Positions 59,646-64,000 of a stretch of 64,000 bases of DNA are shown piece after piece. Numbering within the stretch: the stretch's first letter is position 1; every line of letters starts with the position of its first letter. Origin of the DNA: Trematomus loennbergii. Taxonomy: Eukaryota > Chordata > Actinopteri > Perciformes > Nototheniidae. The DNA lies in assembly GCA_012861695.1 (NCBI GenBank), contig JAAOOA010000385.1:186001-250000 (forward strand), given 5' to 3'. The position numbers were made by a program, and so were the translations under genes. Under the pieces are notes generated by a model. It ran no database searches and was not told the origin of the DNA. It saw only the letters and a list, made by a program, of their open reading frames with translations.

Positions 59646-60667
59646 ATTCTGCACTGGCAAAACAAATAACTAACCATAAAATAAGGAAGGCCAGTCTTAT
59701 GTTCCTTATACAGGCCAGGGCTTGTTGTTGTTGTTGTTTTCTCATAAAATACTCTCCTATGACTTTTCAGTGACATTCTTTACGACATATTTAACTGTGA
59801 CTTATTTTATGATTTTATACCATTGAACTTTTTATGGCCCACAACACCAGGACATTTGATGGCAGATGATAATAACAGGACTTCTTAATTACACACTTTA
59901 CAATGACATATTATGGCACACTATACTTTTACTAGTATTAATGACATTGTAATACACTATAAAACATGTTATGACTTTTTATACTGTACTATGACATTTT
60001 TATTGTATACTGAACTTTAACTTTTGTAATGACATTTTTGCCTTGCTATAAAACTGGAATCACCCAACTAATAAATGCTCTACTTGAACAAATTGCATGA
60101 CTTTATTAATAACATTCATTACTGTACAATAACTTTATTATGGCCAAACATACTTTTAAATTATTTTATTTGGTGATGCAATGGCCTATTATGATAAGAT
60201 GCTTTTTTTTAATGTTATGCTTGACTTTTGTATGACTTATTATGGCATTCTATACTATTCTATTCTATAAGGACATGTTGTAGATATGCTATAGTATGAC
60301 TTTTTAATTACATTTTTACGAGAGTCTATTTCTATCTATCCATTATGCTATAGTTTTTTGTAAGACATATTTTATTGCATTCTCTACTATGACATCTTAT
60401 ACCACATCTTTTGATTTGGTAATTTAGCAATGTAGGGGTCATAGGCTATCTTGCCCAAGTACACTTTAACATTCAGAAGTGAAGAGCATCCAATGAATCC
60501 ACTCTCTTCTGATTGGTTGGCGAGTATTTTCTGAGTCACACCTGCCAAAGGTAATTCATTAAGTTGGAATGCACCTCACAACCCTTATCATTGTCAGCAG
60601 ATGTTGTGCTTTTATGGTACATATCCTCAAACAAATCTTCAATGAAATGAACTCAAAACACAGGAGG
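59646..60667. other. AT-rich block spanning the receptor-block deletion point
   Basis: Bases to about 60330 align to 19964-20740. Bases 60330-60667 are unique. From 60668 the alignment resumes at 36221. The 15.5 kb receptor block of copy A is missing here. Confidence 0.55.
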
Positions 60668-62272
60668 CCAGGAATTGGTCAAAAGTGTCAAAAGTGTTCT
60701 GCTCTTTTCTCATCAAGCATCACATTATCAGTGTCCTCACCTTGCTCTGAATTATTACTGCAAGTGGATAAAGGTGCAGAGTGCATGCAAAAAACAATAA
60801 GAAAAACAGGTCATTTCATTCCACTTTTTTGACCTTGTTAATTTGTTTATGTGCATTGTAGTACCATCATGTTCATAATGCAAACTACCGTCACAATTAC
60901 TTTATTTCACCCCACCCTAAATCTCCTCCAGAAGATGGGTGTAAATATCCCAGAAATGTAAGAACAATGCATTCAGGCCGACTCTTCTGGGTGCTTCTGT
61001 CAAAATAAAGGTCAAACTCAAACTTTGTCCAATTACCACTGACCTTCCTACATGCCTCATTAATCACACTGATGGGGCTTTAATTGAGGATGAAACTGTT
61101 CTAAGATACCAGGGACTGATCTGAGGAATGATAGATATTCACATTCTCCTCTTGTAAAATAAAGAATAAGTAACTAGTAAATGAAACTGTAATGTGCTAC
61201 TCTTTTACTGACAATGCGTGTTTTGAATTGATGGACATCTTGAATGAGAACAATGTTTACGAGCTGAAACAAATGGAAAACTATAAAGATACTGTGGAAT
61301 AGTTTCAAGTCAGAGATTTTCTTTGAATATTAAAGGCCCACATTTTGCTTATTTTCAGGTTCATATCAGTATGTAGTGTCTCTACTGTGACATGTCTCCT
61401 TGCTCTAATGTTCACAGCTGGCCGGCTCTGTTGTGATTGGTCAACCGCTTAGAGATGTCCCGCTCCTTAGCCAATCATGTAAAATGTGTGGGAGAGCAAG
61501 ACAGCAGAAGCCTGAACGTTACAAACTGATGTCATTGTATTCTTAAAGTAAACAAGGAAGTCCAATGGGGGCATTTGAGTTCGAGCAGGAGTCCAGCTAA
61601 AACACTTGTCCTTCAACACAAGCATACAGTGTTTCCTTATCTTTGAAAGCACTCCTTTATAAAGCGTCTGTTAAGGAAGAACAGCAGATATAGACACACA
61701 GCCAATTGGTACAATGAATGCAAACATTGGGTGTTCAGTTGGAGGACGCCATGCTGGCATTACTACCTGGAGAGAAACCAAGAAAGATTTGCTTTTCAGC
61801 TCCCTGGGTTAGCGGATTGGGAAAGATTATGTCTACTTGTATGTCATTAAAATGCAGACGATGCATCAGAGACAAATCTGTCATTGTTTTTTCAACAGAT
61901 TTGGTTTCTTACTGACAGAAAAGAGATTCATGCTGGGATTCTCAACAAATACATCTCTTCACACTGCAACATTGTCAGATGTTGCGACACACAAGATACA
62001 ATTATATAAAATACACCCTCACATTTTCATGCTGTAACCAGAAGCATACAATAAACTACTTCCAAATGTTTTTTTATATAAAATACAGATAACTTATGGT
62101 TAAAGAAATAGGATTAGCTGTACACAGTTTGGATTAAATAAACACAATTTATACCACATTAAACAGCTGATTTCTTTTGTTGGGTTAGTCTGATAAAAGT
62201 TTTAAGAAATATGTAATGTTAATGTTACTTAATGCGAAAATTAAAGCAATGTCAATATATTTACTGTGTCGG
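60668..62272. other. Shared non-coding block, copy B
   Basis: It aligns to 36221-37916. It includes the TTAA-type element starting at 61334, which has lost about 120 bp in the middle, and a rearranged stretch at 61560-61770. No gene. Confidence 0.45.
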
Positions 62273-62625
62273 TGTTACGGCCTGCTCATTGGCTGCAACA
62301 AAGATGGGAGACCAGACAAGTTAAGTGTAACAAAAGCATATTTATTTACAATGCCACAAAAACCAAAGGTCTTCAAAGAAACCTAATAAATGTGGAAGTC
62401 AGTTATCAGTAGTGATTGCGTGTATGGGTGTGTGAAAATGTGCAGAACAAAGAGTCCAACAGAAGAGTGAGAGGGCAGTATGGGTTGGTGTTGGCCTTTG
62501 ATGTCGACGGCCCAGGTGTGGCTCATCAGGTTGATCACCTGAAACACAAACAAGAGCCAGCAAGCAGAACACAAAGGCATAGACCCCTAGTGGAGTGGAG
62601 GGGGTCGTAACACCCCCCCCTTAAA
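62273..62625 (-). mobile_element. Truncated LTR element, copy B
   Basis: This is the counterpart of 37917-38262: TGTTACGG...GGTCGTAACA (to 62612), then a C-run (polypurine tract on the minus strand). Confidence 0.6.
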
Positions 62626-64000
62626 AAGGAACACCATCCAAAGTAGCAACCAACACAGAACAATATTTAATATATATAATATATATAAACATTTAGTATG
62701 ACATGTAACATATAATAAAAACATGAGAATACAGTAAAGAAAATGTCATGCAAAAAGTCAAAATATAGTGTATATAGCAACATAAATATAAATAATAAAA
62801 AGCTAATGATAGAAAGTCCTATTTTGGTTCAGTATGACTGCAATCAATAATTGATCCACCAATCCTGTAACAGCATCCAAGAATCAGTCAGACTCTAATT
62901 AGTAATCAAGTCATTTCCAAAGCGTCTGTCTTCTGTCCCTGACCCAACAGACCCTCAGTACAGTGACACCAAGGACGTCTGTTATGACTCACATAATCCT
63001 CTGGTTCAGTCATAAATAATTGCCTACATTCAGGGGTTAAATTGGGTTATTTTAAAGTGGGTCGCATTTCAAAGTTAAGTGTACCAACTTGGTGTACTTT
63101 GAGATCAACTTTAACAGGATAGATTGTGCTGTACATGTAAACAGTGTATTCAATAAACAAACACGTGTTCTACATGAATGATCATAACATATTATTCATT
63201 ACCCAGCATAAAGAAGACATCTGCACAGCATGGTAAAAGAGACAGGGTCCATGTTTGAAGAAGGGGGTTGTGTGTGTGTTTGTGATGATGTTGACGTATT
63301 CTTTATGAGTATTTCGACATACTACACAGAGGTGGGAGAAGGTCATGTAAAAAGGAAGGAGAAGATGAAGCGAAGGAGATGAAGAGATTGAAGAAGGGGA
63401 TGAGGAGATAAGACATGCCAATCTGAGGCAGGGAGAGAGCAGACTGTAGAAGAAATGCAACAAGGGAAGACAGGAGACATTGTGAAAGGATAACAGGTGG
63501 GAGGTGTAAAGGAAACACAGAGAAGATGATGCATGACTGAAGGAGATAATTGAGAGGAGAGAAGAACAGATGAAAAGAGGAAAAAGGTAGTTGGAGAAGA
63601 GGAATGACATAAAGACAAGGAGTAGAGGAGATGAAATTAGGGGGAAAACAGGGGGAGAAATTGCGAAAAACTGATGTATAAGAGGAAACGTGAGGTGGAG
63701 AAGAAGGAAAGGGGGGAAGGAGAAAGCGGGCCTGGTTTGGTCCGGCCTGCTTAAACCGTGCTGCAGTGGAAAAGCACCATAAGTGTGTTGCTGAACTTAG
63801 AGGAAAAATGCAGAAAAGTTAAATTAATTAAAATTATAATTGTTAAAGCTCAAATGCATTGCACTGACTTTGTTGGAAAACTTGAAAGTGAAATGTAAAT
63901 CTGCATTAGCACTAATTATAGAAAAAAGACAAGTCACTCCAACTTAGCTGAAGTCACAAAGACTAAAATTTGATTTTCCCTGTCGCGCAGAAACAAATCC
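62626..64000. other. Shared non-coding and purine-rich DNA to the window edge
   Basis: It aligns to 38263-39660, including the purine-rich stretch (63232-63750). No gene is supported. Confidence 0.45.

Overview
The window is vertebrate genomic DNA, almost certainly from a ray-finned (teleost) fish. The evidence is intron-split genes with GT/AG borders, a GPR160-type receptor, SLAM/CD2-like immune receptor exons, L2-type LINEs with short tandem 3' tails, many hAT, piggyBac-like (TTAA) and Harbinger-like elements, and long CA/TG microsatellites. The species cannot be told from the sequence.

The dominant structure is a young tandem segmental duplication. Copy A runs from base 1 to about 41.0 kb. 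Copy B starts at or just before 41030 (base 1 aligns to base 41030) and runs off the right edge (base 64000 aligns to about base 39660). Aligned blocks differ by scattered substitutions and small indels, but each copy has its own insertions and deletions. Aligned blocks are A 1-3956/B 41030-44490, A 5177-5780/B 44630-46167, A 7989-8302/B 46210-46531, A 9205-11283/B 48954-51558, A 14893-15438/B 51654-52199, A 15439-20740/B 55456-60330 and A 36221-39660/B 60668-64000. Because the copies serve as each other's empty site, several transposon insertions can be dated to after the duplication and their target duplications read exactly.

Copy A, left to right: a minus-strand Glu/Lys-rich coiled-coil gene with two 1-bp frameshifts (494-2738); transposon debris and a small C2H2 finger remnant (3.5-9.2 kb); a degraded minus-strand ZEB-like zinc-finger gene end (9785-10551); an internally deleted piggyBac element (10859-12553); an apparently intact GPR160-like receptor gene (14238-15113, minus); a Harbinger-like insertion; nested DNA transposons; then a 21-36 kb immune-receptor block. 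That block holds one intact six-exon SLAM/CD2-family-like receptor gene with two ITIM-like tyrosines (23309-28040, plus), a truncated relative (21728-22513, minus), an inverted pseudogene relative with a short tail (33269-35495, minus), two L2 LINEs and TTAA miniature elements. A purine-rich stretch and a truncated LTR element close the copy.

Copy B repeats this layout in eroded form. The coiled-coil gene has lost 525 bp of repeats in frame and carries a different 1-bp frameshift. The ZEB-like exon has a stop codon and a hAT insertion. GPR160 is reduced to its first 74 codons facing an inverted copy of its own 5' end. The whole receptor block (about 15.5 kb) is absent. Copy B has gained five hAT-type elements and two solo LTRs.

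No operon-like system is present. The biologically active candidates are the GPR160-like gene, the SLAM-like receptor and possibly the coiled-coil gene. The rest is mostly repeat-derived.
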